A DNA stretch of 64,000 nucleotides from Gnetum montanum. Its lineage: Eukaryota; Streptophyta; Gnetopsida; Gnetales; Gnetaceae. Below are positions 21,886-33,504 of the stretch, piece after piece. Within the stretch, counting starts at the first letter, position 1. The number at the start of each line of letters is the position of its first letter. Under the pieces are notes generated by a model. The model was given only the letters and a program-made list of their open reading frames with translations. It was not told the origin of the DNA and did not search any database. A program made the position numbers and the translations under genes. The DNA lies in NCBI GenBank assembly GCA_015680685.1, contig MNCI01035086.1, positions 466 to 64,465 of the forward strand, written 5' to 3'.

Positions 21886-23504
21886 TGTAGCGACCAAAAA
21901 CGTTGGAGGTTGGAATGAAACATCGAGAGGTTCGCGATCGCACAGTCTTGACCCTACTCCTGCACAAGGGCCTACTAGAAAACGGAAGTGGGATGCCTAA
22001 AATGATCTTGTCGATCAAACTAGGACTTACTGGTGTTACGATGTTAAGGTGTTATGTTGTGTTCACTGTGCTTGCGAGGGTGAGCATAGTCAAAGTTTTA
22101 AGTGTTATATGGAAGTACAAATGTGCAAACAAATGCATGAATACTAAAAATGCAAGGAGAATGCTATGAACCAATGGAAAATGTGAAACATGCACAAAAT
22201 ACGAGCTAAAGGGAAGATGGCACCACCTCAAATGGGGAGGAGTGTAGTCAACTGTAAGGAAAAGGTGAGGAGGTATGCAATGTACAAATAGGCACAGTAG
22301 GCAACGTAGTCACAATCTCAAGGTGTTTGGCTATGAAGAATAATGTCTGCCGTGGAGTCTAAGCCTGCTGGGTTGGCTGTCACAATGTCCTCTAGGCTTT
22401 AGTGGTGTGTGGTGTGTTGGGCAACATCTAACAGTGTCCACTAGGGTCCTGATGTTCACCAAGGTGTTAAGTGTGCTCGAGTGCAAGGGTGCTTTACTAG
22501 TTCGAGTATTTGGAAATGTTAATCGAAATGTCAAAATGCGAACCATTGAAAGAAATCACCAGCCCCTAAAATGTGAGGTGCATGGGTATTTATAGGGTAA
22601 GGGTTAGCATGAATTATAGATTAGGCACCACGTGGTAGAGGGGTAGTTGGAACTACGTTGACCCCAGCTATGCTCCCACTTGAAGCAAAATGGTGTTCTG
22701 CTAGTGTGCTCTAATGGATCCTATGAAATTGCCAGATTGTGACTATGCTACTAAGACTGCATGTAGGAGTGTCAAACAAACCTCAAATTACCTACAAATA
22801 ATGTAAAATAGTATAGTTTTGGAGACTACACTGTAGGACTACACTACCACTTTTCTGAGTGGTGTTGAGCATAGGTACAGTTTGTGGGCAAATGGGGTCG
22901 GGGGGGGGGGGGGGGGGNGAAGCTTTTGGAGGTAGTTTTGCATGGGTACGCTAGCTACATTCTAGAGCATAGCTCGAGGGGTCAGGCAAATTTGGCAAAA
23001 GAAAGTGTAGTGCGAGCTACAATGACTACTCTCTGGAGCATAGTCCCGGCAAGGAGAGCATAGCCCAAACACTTAGAAAAATCTTGAAAAATTGATGCCT
23101 ACATGCAAACTATGCTTGCTATGCTTTGGAGCATAGTATTAGAAGTTAGAAAATTTGTTAAACTTTTTCATCCATCCCATACATGCTTAGTAGCGTCTAG
23201 CCTGACACTTAGAGAAAATTTGCCAAATTGGTTATTCCAAGGCTAACTACACTCGCTATGCTCTAGAGCATAGCACAAGGGGAAGAGTGTAGTTAGGACA
23301 CTTAGAAAAAATTTGCAGTTGCTGTTGACACTTAGAAAAACTTTGCAAATCTAGACTGTTAGTATCAACTACGTTGACTATACTCTAGAGTGTAGTCCCA
23401 GTAGTGGGTGTGTAGCCTTAACACTTAGACAAAATTTGCCAAGTTTTGACACTTAGCCAAATTTTTAATTAAGACATGGAAGCTCCAAATTCTGTGTTGT
23501 TTCG
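21886..23504 (-). repeat. 5' LTR of B1
   Basis: Plus-strand ends TGTAGCGACC...TTGTTTCG; on the minus strand the first base of TG has become C. TATA at 22587-22595, palindromes at about 22930-23400. About 90 bp present in the other LTR (around 5412-5505) are replaced here by a poly-G run and an N (22897-22919), probably an assembly artefact. Many base differences from 4403-6084 suggest that the insertion is old. Confidence 0.9.
22897..22919. other. Poly-G run and ambiguous base
   Basis: A G homopolymer (after GGGTC) ending in N, exactly where the LTR comparison predicts about 90 bp of missing sequence. Probably a sequencing or gap-filling error rather than biology. Confidence 0.75.
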
Positions 23505-23509
23505 ACTAT

Positions 23510-24790
23510 TCTCTCATACACCAATGCCCTAAACATGATTATTCTTAGTGGAAACAACTTTGCCACATTATAGATGAACTTAGATAAAAAAATAAAAAGA
23601 ACTCTTAGGGTTTATGCCCAAGGAAGACTATCAGAACTTATAGCCCATCAAATCCAAAAGCTAATAGAGCAGGTAGCAAAAGAAGAAGAAGAGCTAAGGA
23701 AACAGGAAAGTGCTAAGGAATATAATAGGGATCCTTCCATCAGAGAAAGGGAGGTCCAATTTTGTGACAACAAGGAGTCATTACTTGATGAGGTGGTGAA
23801 CAAAAAGACCTTGTCGATCCAAAAATTTATGTCTAAAATCTTGGCCAAGGTAAATAAAATGTGGGATTTGTTGGATAAAAAATTCCAAACTGCTCTAAAG
23901 ATTACAAAAGAATCAAGAGAGCATAGTAGTAACCATAACCATAAGAGGTGAAACGAAGCTGAACGTGTCTACCAAAAGGGTAAGGACAAGGCTGTGATAG
24001 TAGAAGAGGATGTGGAGTTAGAATTAGATGATAATGGTGAGTGTGACATCTACCAATACAAACATCCTAAAGGATGTTGCCCTATCATGTCACAGTTACA
24101 AGAGTCTAGGGTATATGTGTTGAATCCTAGATTGGCAAGAAGACAAGCACTCAGAAGATTCCCTTATCCTCAAGGCAATCCAAGGCAATTCCACTAGCAA
24201 TAAGAAGCTTATTATCCAAGTGGAGCTCCACCATAGCCATATGAGTAATACCAGCAAAGGCAACATCCACAGTCATGGGGGATGACACCACTAAGGTAGT
24301 AGTACCCTTATAGAAGGCCAGATCTATATGGGTACTATATTTAGCAACCAATGTCTTCACATGACGTTTCTAGTTACGCTTCTTTTCAACATCACTACCA
24401 CCCTCTAGAGTATCACAGAACTTATTTTCCATCTACTAGAGGGGAAACCCCATATTCCTATCACCCTTCTCATCCTCTAGCACATGCTTCTCCACCTTCA
24501 CCCAATTACCTCATGCTCCATCTATGCAGGGTGAAATTCCACCATAGCCATAACAATGTAACACTACTAAGGCTATCAACTTACAATCGGCTTCTCAGCC
24601 GAATGGTTCAGAACCTAGATCTCAAAAATGACCATTCTTTTGACCTAATAGTCCTCCAAACTCCTCACAGAGTAATGCAACTAGCTATCCTATCTCTCCC
24701 TCATCCTCTACATTAAATCCTTTCAAGAGCCCTTCAAATAAAATGCCTTCTAATATCCACACTATCATGTTAACCCAACTTGTGTTTGAT
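23510..24790 (+). pseudogene. A1 gag, second part
   Basis: Continuation of the gag broken at 4402. It resumes at a site matching 59067 in A4. A readable stretch, 23574-23951, is Lys/Glu-rich and probably coiled coil (MNLDKKIKRTLRV; REREVQFCDNKESLL). Downstream are an acidic segment (about 24000) and a Tyr/Pro/His/Ser-rich region (24360-24540) typical of this family, which includes no obvious zinc knuckle. Several shifts and stops. Confidence 0.75.
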
Positions 24791-24819
24791 TAGATCAAGG
24801 CTTGCAACCTTTCCAGGAA

Positions 24820-25270
24820 AAGATATAACCCTAGAAGTCTTCTCATTTACTTACAGATCAATGGACATTAGCCATGCAAGGCTCTTCTTGATTCAGGTTT
24901 CAATGTCAATCTAATTTCCCATGACATGTACAAAGCATGGAACTTGCTACCTCTTAAGAAGAGAAATATTTGTCTAGAATTGGAAGACCAATCAATCATG
25001 GTTCCTTTGTTGACTTATGGAGGACATTGTGATCACTATTTATGGGTGGTCCTATCCTACTGATTTTCTAATGATTAAGGTCAATAACTATAAGGGAGAC
25101 TTCCCAATTATTATGGGAAGGGCATGGTTGAGTACTATTAATGCATGAATGGGCATGAGAGATCTCTCCTTGGATATTTTCAAGGAGAATGGATATGGAA
25201 AAATGAAGAAGAAGAGAGTTCCATGCATCACGTATAGAGAAATTGAGTGCAACTGCGTTTAGAAACTCTA
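24820..25270 (+). pseudogene. A1 protease
   Basis: Aspartic protease that would mature gag and pol. ALLDSG (active-site DSG) at about 24882 is followed by FNVNLISHDMYKAWNL and, at about 25100, GDFPIIMGRAWLST, the second conserved block. At least one shift is needed in between. The equivalent in A2 (41306-41883) is much cleaner. Confidence 0.8.
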
Positions 25271-25679
25271 GTCTATCAAAAGCACATCCATCAAAGCATG
25301 TAGATAGTGTGCAAATGAATTTGAAGTTCAAGGATGCATGTATGTAGTAGCCAGAAAATAAGAGGACATCCAATGGCTAACACCTGATCTTGAAAGCAAC
25401 ACACTTTGCATGGAACCTGTTGAGAGTTTGACATGTGCCTATATTGAAAGCATGGATAAACTTGTCAAGTTCATCACCAACTCTCTGATAATGAAAATGA
25501 TGATACCTATTGGGGAGATTTGGAAATCCCTAAAAATTTTAAACAAGATCCCTTAGAGTTGAAAACTCTACATATCAGCATGGAGTATGAAATTTTGAAA
25601 AATGGTAAGTTGGTAATAGTTAATGTCAATCTTTATCCTCAATAGAAATAAATGTTGTTGAAGGTGGTCAACAAATGAC

Positions 25680-26500
25680 CAACAGTCTTTGCTTGGTCAT
25701 ATCCTAAACTCACAGGGATTGATCCTAGGATATGTTAGCATGGTATTTACACTAATCCAACCATGAAACCAAGGAGGCAACCACAACGGTGGTTGAACCC
25801 AAAGTTGAAGTAGATTGTCAAAGAGGAGATTAAGTAACTCCTGAAGGCAAGGTTCATCTACCCCATTGCAGATAGTGAGTGGGTTAGCCCACTCATGATA
25901 GTGTCAAAAAAGGTAGCAAATGGTAGGTTTGTATCAACTTCAGGTTGTTAAATATGGCAATATTCAAAGATAATTTTTTGTTGTCATTTGTTAATTAAGT
26001 GTTGGACACCATATCTAGGCATTAGTATTAAAGTTTTTTAGATGGTTATAATGGCTATAAAAAAATCCAGATTACACTCAAGGACCAAGCCAAAACAACA
26101 TTCATGAGTCCTTGGGGAACCTTCGCATATCATAAGATGCCTTTTGGTCTGTGCAATGCTCCTACACTTTTCAACATCTGGTCTTAAACATCTTTTAGCA
26201 GTAAATTAGTAGCAAAGTGGGAGTATTTATGGATGACTTCTCCACTTATGGTGCTACATTCAAGTAAGTACTCAAGAGATGTGTGAAAACAAACCTGTGG
26301 CTCAATTGGCAGAAAATCCATTTAATGGTTCAGGAGGACATTGTATTGGGGCACAAAATTTCTCAAGTAGGGATTGAGGTGGACCCTAAAAAGATAAGGA
26401 TCATCTAAGAAATAACTTGCCAATTGAAAACTATTAAAGATGTTTGGTCATTCCTTGGACACACTAGCTACTACTGTCAATTCATAAAGAATATCTCTAA
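25680..26500 (+). pseudogene. A1 reverse transcriptase
   Basis: Begins FAWSYPKLTGIDPRI (about 25690), then AKTTFMSPWGTFAYHKMPF-like sequence at about 26085-26145 and VFMDDFSTYG at about 26222, the catalytic Asp pair in the VFMDDFS form usual for Athila. Blocks lie in different frames. Completely inactive. Confidence 0.8.
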
Positions 26501-26559
26501 GATTGCAAAATCATTGGCCGAGCTAACAAAGAAAGATGCTTCATTCATTTGGACTAAGA

Positions 26560-27010
26560 AATGCAAAAAGACATTCCAAAGCCTCAAGTAGAAGCTCATA
26601 GAGACTTTAATTCTATGAGCACCTAATTAGTCCATACCATTTCATATCATGACAAATGCATCTAATTATGCATTGGGAGCCATGCTTACATAGTTGGATG
26701 ACAAGAAATGTCGATATTACATCCACTACGCAAGTCGAAGCATTGTGGGTGCATAGTTGAATTACACCACAATAAAGAAAAAACTAATGGTAGCAGTGTA
26801 TGCTCTAGAGAAGTTTAAGTACTATGTGCTGAGATATAAAGTGCTTGTGCACAATGACCATAGTGCCATTTTCTTCCTCATGAACAAGCCAATAGTGAGC
26901 CCTCATTTCATATGATGGTTGGTGATCTTGTAGGAATTCGATCTTACAATGGTAGATCAAGAAAGGGACTAAGAATATGGTTACTGATCACTTATCTTGG
27001 TTACAATGGA
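26560..27010 (+). pseudogene. A1 RNase H
   Basis: Visible in mixed frames: FHIMTNASNYALGAML-like at about 26640, NYTTIKKKLMVAVYALEKF at about 26760, and HNDHSAIFFLMNKP at about 26855. Aligns with the less damaged copy in A4 (62270-62640). Several TAG stops. Confidence 0.75.
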
Positions 27011-27049
27011 ATGACAAAGAGGAGGAGTGTCCACTCTTTGATTAATTCC

Positions 27050-28300
27050 TAAATGAACTCCTCTTTGTCGATGCAATTAATGAACAGATGTCCATAGAAC
27101 CTAAATGGTATGATGACATCCTCACTTACCTTCTCACTCAAGAGATGCTACAAGATTTGGACTACATGAAGAAAAAATAGTTTCTTCATCAAGACAAATG
27201 CTTCATTGAAATCAGTGGACACCTTTACAAGGTGTGCACTGATGGCTTGGTTCATTGGTGTGTACATGATGTTGATCAACTGCGCGTTCTGTAGGACACT
27301 CATGAGGGTTCGTATGGGGGCCACTATGCTAGCAGACGCACAACCATTAAGATCCTAATGGTAGGGTACTATTAGCCAATAATATTTAGGGATGCCCATT
27401 AGTTTGTTCAATCTTATAAATGCTGTCAATGAGATGGTGGAATGACCAGAAGAATGGAGGGACCTCAACAATGGATTTAACCACTAGAACCCTTTGACAT
27501 ATGAGGCATCAACTTCATGGGTCCCATCACACCCATGTCAAATGAAAAGGTGTACATCATAGTCGATGTTGACTATTGTATGATATGGAAAAAAGTAGCA
27601 ATCGTCACTGACTATGCATCTTCTACAACTACTTAATTTGTATAACAAAATGTTGTAAACAAGTTTGGGGTGCCACATGCATTGATTTTTGATAACGATA
27701 CTCACTTTACATGCACCACGTTTTGCAAGCTCATGTAATGCTTGGAGGTAGAACATAAATTAATAACTTCTTACCACCCCCAAGCCAATGGTCAAGCTGA
27801 GGTTACTAATTGGGATATCATTAAGATCTTAACCAGAATAATTATCAAATATAGGAGAGTTTGAATCACAAACTAAATGATTTCCTTTGGGCCTATCACT
27901 CCACATGAAATCTCCTTATAGGCTATTCTCCCTATGAGCTAGTGTATCAAAAATTGCCAACTCTTCCTATTCAATCCAAGCTTCGTACACTTTCAAAAGC
28001 TTGTGACCTTGATCTTGACCTTAGTTTAGCACAAAAAGAAAGACTAATCAACCTTAATGTGCTAGATTAGAATACACTGGTGGCCCTATCTTTGAATGAA
28101 GTGCACAAGGCATTCAACAAATAATGCCATGACCTCAAAAGAAGGAAGGTAAAATTCTAACCTAGACAAGGTCCACTACTAAAACCCCACACATGTGCCA
28201 CAACAAACTAAGTTCCAAAAACTGTAGAAAGGGCCTTATATCATTTATGAAACCTTTCCTTTCGAGACCATGTTGATCTAAAAACATGAGAGCCTAAATA
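27050..28300 (+). pseudogene. A1 integrase
   Basis: Catalytic core from FMGPITPMSNEKVYIIVDVD (27517) onward. The second Asp block reads IFDNDTHF (27689), so this copy keeps the Asp that A2 and A4 have lost. It is followed by YHPQANGQAEVTNWDIIKIL with the catalytic Glu. The C-terminal part runs to about 28300 (KGPYIIYETFPFE). TAG stops in several places. Confidence 0.8.
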
Positions 28301-30412
28301 AGAAATAGTATGTTAACATGCAACAAGTCAAACCTTTCCATGAGCCCAAGTAAGCTAGTGCTAGTAACACCTCATCAGATGGACACCCATGCTCAATTTT
28401 TTGGATCTCCTCCTTCCAACTCAGTCATGAGGGAGATGGCCATCCATGTTAACCAATCAAGTGGCTCCTTATTATTACACTTATTTGTTTTATACTTTTT
28501 TGTTTTTACACTTTTTATTTTACACCATTGTTAGTACATTTTATCTTTCTTAAATATTTTTCAATTTCTTATGTTTTTCTAATGTTTGTTTTCTTTTTCT
28601 TTATTGCTAATAGGACACAATGATGTTGTAGTTTTTTGCTAATGTGGTTTGTACTTAATGTTTTTGATTGCTAATGTCTAGTTTCTCTTTTTAAATTTTG
28701 ATATTGATAACTAAGACATGGTTTCGTTTTCATGGAACAAGTAGTGAGTCCATGTCATCCACTCATATACAGAAGTCTATGGTGTTCCTTGTTTTGAAAA
28801 TATATGGTTCCTTTTCTTAATGAAACTTTAACAAACTCTTAACCTTGGTTGTTCCCGAACTGAGGAAAGACTTAATGGAACGATAAGGATGTGACTTTAA
28901 GGGGATTCATTGTTCTCTGTACTTGCCTAAACTCTTAAGTGGATGAGTGTTTTCATGGATTTCTTACTGTTCCATTCTTAACCAATAACAGGAAGTTAAA
29001 GTCTTTGCATGGTGTGGTTCCCATTCAAAAATCCATAAAACATAAAATCCAAAAAAATGATGGGAATTCATAGGACACCCCTTAGACAAAATAATGGGCT
29101 ACAAGCACTGGTTATGAGACTAGAAAGACATGTTACCCATGCCTGAAGGCCCCCTCTAACTAAGGCTCTTTTTGTCTTCCTACTTTCCTTTTCTTCTCAA
29201 ATAAGGAATGGTGATTGATCTGTGGGAGCATTCTTGTGTCTTGAGGGGATGGACTTGTCTTAGAATGTTGATGTGAAGTTACTGAAAGTGGTTAGTTTTG
29301 ATTTGGACTAAGGATGAACTTTATCGGGTCATTTGACCACAAAATTCACAAGGAACTTCATGTGACCATGAATCGAAACTTCATTTCACCTTCTTTCTCA
29401 TCCATAAATGCTTTTCATAATTCATCTCACTACCGGTTTCCATGTCTTGTTCAATGCCTTAGTTTGATTTGTTGAAATTCTTAGGTAGATTGTTCCAAGA
29501 ATAGGTCCTTAACTTTCCATAACCATTAATCAACCATGAGGCCCACGGACTCCTTGGTTTGAAGATATGCAAGGGAAAAAAGGACATGAGCCTACTATAG
29601 GGAGGACCCACTTGCATTTCCCTTGGTTGGGCTAGTTAAGTTCCTTATCCTTATGCATTTGTGGAATTAAATCTTCTGCATTCCCCATCGATTGCATCCA
29701 CCTATGCGCTTCTTAATGGCATTTTTTCAACAAAATATCATTCTAAAATTTTATGAATCATCTAAGCCCTCTTCAAGAATTTCATCATGTTCATGGCTTT
29801 TCTGGCTCTCTAAAGACCCCAAATTCATATTAAAACTCCTTTAATTTTTCAAAATTTTAATTGTTAAAAATTTTTCACATTGGCTCCGTTGATGGGATGG
29901 AACCCCATTGTTGGAGGGAATGCATAGATGAGACCTTGTTGATGTAAGGAAAAAAGTCTATATATACATGATGACACTTAAAATTTTTTGACATTTGAGC
30001 TCAAACAAGGGGGGAATTTTTGAACTTTTTAGAGCTAAGCACCTTCCAAGATCCATAACTTCCAAACCATTTATCTAATTCATCATGTTCTTTAGTCTTG
30101 CGGCTACCAGAGGTAAGATCTTTGTCATGGGGGCCATAAATCTTAGGCTTTTCATGGAAATTTTTTGAAATTTTTCTGACTCCCACAAAGGTTTAACTAA
30201 GAAGCTAGCATTAAAACATTAATTTGTGAAAGTTAAACCCCTCCAACAAACTCTGGTGACATTATAAATGGCATAGCATTAAAATAATATTAAGATAATC
30301 AATTTGCCATGGTCATAACTTAGTCAAAGTGTAACTACCCAACAAGATAAGGTCTCTAAAATTTATAAAGTTACACATTGTATGCTAATCCTTGGTTATA
30401 TTGTGACCACAA
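28301..30412 (+). other. A1 spacer between integrase and 3' ORF
   Basis: Non-coding, AT-rich; the same segment occurs in A2 at 44800-47052. It contains a TATA box at 29958-29966 preceded by GTTGATGGGATGG and CTTGTTGATG boxes resembling the LTR U3. The conservation of the whole segment between copies fits a long Athila-type inter-ORF region. Confidence 0.6.
29886..29966 (+). promoter_or_regulatory. Candidate internal promoter, A1
   Basis: GTTGATG-type boxes followed by TCTATATATACATG; the TATA at 29958-29966 is 447 bases before the 3' ORF ATG. Counterpart in A2 at 46526-46612 at nearly the same distance (441). Promoter function is inferred from position and resemblance to U3. Confidence 0.5.
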
Positions 30413-33277
30413 ATGGCATCCAAAGGAAAGCACTTGTAGGAAGGAGGACCATACCAACCAAGGGACAAATGATCGAGAATAGGAAAAGGCTAAGAATAAG
30501 TCTAGGAGTATGTAGCTGAAAGCCATGCAATGAGACCTCTTTGGGAGGAGCCCGAAGTGGAATTTGTTATACAGATTTTTGAAGAAATAATTGCAATTGA
30601 ATAGTCACACTAATAGGAGGCACTAGGGCCAAGATCAAGCCTTGAGGTCATCCTAATGGATGCTTGCCTTAATCAAATTAAATTTAAGGAGATCTAGAAA
30701 TTTGTGTTCCAATAGTTAAACTTTGGACCTTTGTTGGAGTTTGCTCCTCCAGAAGTTAAGAAGCAACTATAGAACTCTCCCATGTGGCTCATCATCACTT
30801 CCAATAGGGAGTGGTACATGGGAGAGACCTACCTCTTCTGGAACAATAGGTAGGCCAGTTCAATGGTCAAAATCAAGGACATTTCTATGTCTTACTTGAT
30901 GAAAGAAATTTCAAAGGCCCTTGGGTTGTCTGAGATAGGAGATACTCTTGTTGAAATTCCAACTTAGGTAGATCCTAGTGTTAAGAAAGAATTGACACAA
31001 AGGTGCTATGGAGTTGACTACAAGGAGTTTGGTACACTCACATGGCAGAACATGCATACCTTAAGATTGCAGCCTTTCACTTCAATCCAATGGTGAGGCT
31101 AAGTAAACTTACAATCTTCTTCGTCCGTGCATGTGCTGCTCTAAGTGGAAGATTCCTAATTAATCTTCCATAGCTAATATATCTTGAAATAGAGAAATGA
31201 TTTAAGGAGAATAAATGTGGAAGAAAGTGACTCCCATTTCCATGCCTCACTAGAAAATTATGCAAGAGGGAAGGCATAGCACACTACACAATTGATGTCG
31301 TTTGACATGTGCCAACTACCTCTTGGGCAAAAATGATGAAGGATAAAGTGCCTGTAAAAGTGATCTAAGAATTGGAGCAACAACCACCACCTCCACCATC
31401 CACTCACAAAATAATGTCAGAGACTCGCATTGCCATTGAGTGCATGTGCGAACTTCAAGAGCAGGTCTTGCAATAGCAGTAACAACAAGCACAAATAAGT
31501 AGTGATTATCAATCTGTGTACAAACTAGCAATGAGCCACCTCAACGAAGTAACTCAAACCATTAGTTAGATGAAAGGTGGAGCACCAATTTTCTCAGCCC
31601 AATGAATGTAGATGGCTACAAGCTCAAATCTAAGCACTTCAGAGGTAATGGTGTCCATCTCACAATAGTAGCAATTCCTAGACATATTTGGGAATGTTGC
31701 TACATTTTCAGTGTATTTGGAGGAGGGTGAAGGGGTAACTATCCTAGTGATGTAGCACCATGCATAGGAGATGATGATTGAAGTGATTGCTAAAATAGTG
31801 GCCAAAGCACTTAATACACCTATAGTGTTTGTACCAAATGTTGTTGCACTCAGACATGTGTAGATGTCTGCAATAACTATTAATAGTAGATTAAGTGTAG
31901 CCCAACATGAGAAATTACTGGATTGATAAGTGGGAACTGGGCAACCAATTTTGGATGTGTTTAACCTTCTATACACCATCACTGCAACCTAGTCGAAGCT
32001 CCTAGAAGCAATGAACAAGTGCATCATAATGAAGGGGTAACTTAAAATAGCCAAGGCTGAAAACCAACTCTTGGCTGCAAAAGTTGTTGATCTTAGAGCC
32101 TACTTTGTTGATCTCGCATTTCTCAACCAAGCTATCATAAGAGATGAAGCTTTCCAGTAGCTTCAGAAGCATCTCAAAGAGGTTGAGAATGCCAAGGAGA
32201 CTACGATCTTTAACTAGTCTTTGGCTAATGCTACCATGCATAACATTTAGAAAGACTTGGTTTAGACTCACCATGAGAATGAGATCCTGATTGTAGAAAA
32301 CCATCGCCTAATGAATGTTGATGCATAGAAGTAGCATATCATAGAATTTATCCATCAATAGTAGCAGCAGCTAGCTAGGGTGAATGTAGAATTGAGGATA
32401 TTAGCAGTAGAAAACCAAAACCTCTCCATGGAAAAAGTTTATGCCTTATGCCAAAAATCTAAAATTGAGATTATCGCCCAGAAGAATGAGGCCCTAAAGT
32501 TTGAAAAAGTGAAGAATCACTATAGGGACTAGGTGAGGTTGTAGAAAGAAATCAATGAAAAGGAAATCCAATTAGCAAGGCAAAAGTCAATGAGGCCTTC
32601 CAGTAGCTCAAGGAAGGAGGTGATGTTAGGGGGCCTGTCTTTGATGGGTAGAACACATACAATAAGGCTAAAATCCACTTAAAAAAGGTCCAAATTGAGG
32701 AGACAATTGAATACATGGATTTTACCAATCTTCACTATGTAAACCTGGTGATGTTGATTATCAAAAGTCCTTGGTCAAAATTGAAAAAACAAGTGGCTAG
32801 CTTATACTTATTGTATGAGGTAAAGTTCAAGCACCAGAAGAGACCAAGTAGAAGCTTGAGACAACAAATGCAGAACTTGAGGTTCACAAGGCAGAGTTCA
32901 CCAATCAAAGATCAACTATTGAGAACTTGAACAAAAGGATGAATGATTACTAGGAGTTGCAGAATGCACTCAAAGCATTTGACATAGAATGCAAATAGTT
33001 TGCTACTTGGTTTGTTAATGTGAAGGAGATATTCCCTACAATGCCCTGTTTGTGGGATATTTCCATTCTAGCCCACATTGGTCATGTAGTGTGGATTGTG
33101 AATGATCCCTAGAGTAAGGAGGAGAAGATGAAGGCATTGTTGGATGTCTTTGGTCTTCCACTAGAAGTTACAGCTACCGTGGGACAACCACAACAATCGC
33201 CTCAAACATCGCATGCGCTCGAAGCAGGAGAAGGTTCTTTGAGGCCTCAAGAGCTTCCATTACTTGGGAGCATTTGA
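30413..33277 (+). pseudogene. A1 3' ORF (Athila env-like position)
   Basis: A 2865-base frame (955 codons) from ATG to TGA, with many in-frame stops but remarkably few frameshifts; stops are mainly TAG, some TAA/TGA, at positions that read Gln or Arg in the A2 copy or nearby. N-terminal third: EWYMGETYLFWNN and, at about 31060, a helical block (KIAAFHFNPM, LSKLTIFFV) resembling the 'putative plant transposon protein' domain. Then a Pro-rich hinge (QQPPPPPSTHK, 31381) and a long Gln/Glu/Lys-rich probable coiled coil (about 32000-33000). Athila elements carry an ORF called env-like here, but I see no clear signal peptide or membrane segment. Function unknown. Confidence 0.7.
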
Positions 33278-33490
33278 ACTTCTCCATCTTCTTCACATCA
33301 TTTGAGGAGTTATGTTTGTCAGTTTTGTCTTGGTGTTCAATTTTGTTCTCATGAGTCCCAAAATTTGTAATGGTTATAAACCATAAACTTGGGCACTTAG
33401 TTTTTGTTGTGCTGTTTTGTGTGTCTGTAATTAGTCCATAATCCCATACTTTCCAAAATTTTGTAAAGAACTTAAGAATGAGTTTTCATT
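33278..33490 (+). other. A1 region between 3' ORF and PPT
   Basis: T-rich 3' untranslated stretch (TTTTGTCTTGG, CAATTTTGTT) also present in A2 at 49882-50120. No gene seen. Confidence 0.6.
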
Positions 33491-33493
33491 TAG

Positions 33494-33504
33494 TTGTGGG
33501 GGTA
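33494..33504 (+). other. Polypurine tract of A1
   Basis: TTGTGGGGGTA immediately before the LTR start TGATGAG; A2 has CATGGGGGTA in the same position. Confidence 0.75.

Larger units (their letters stand above)
4403..23504 (-). mobile_element. Giant Tat/Ogre-like element B1
   Basis: A 19.1-kb Ty3/gypsy element inserted in A1 gag and flanked by ACTAT at 4398-4402 and 23505-23509. The homologous uninterrupted gag at about 59050-59075 confirms the junction. On the minus strand it reads: 5' LTR, PBS, gag-protease, 6.1-kb intron-like segment, RT, RNase H, second RNase H, integrase, minisatellite, PPT, 3' LTR. The second RNase H domain, the size and the interruption between protease and RT point to the Tat lineage and specifically to Ogre-like elements. 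Frames contain stops and shifts, so it is not autonomous now. Subgroup placement is inferred. Confidence 0.85.

Noticed and set aside
30413-33277. Calling the 3' ORF a functional envelope gene
   Set aside because: Position fits the Athila env-like ORF, but no signal peptide, membrane segment or cleavage site is visible and the middle is coiled-coil-like; only the position is stated.
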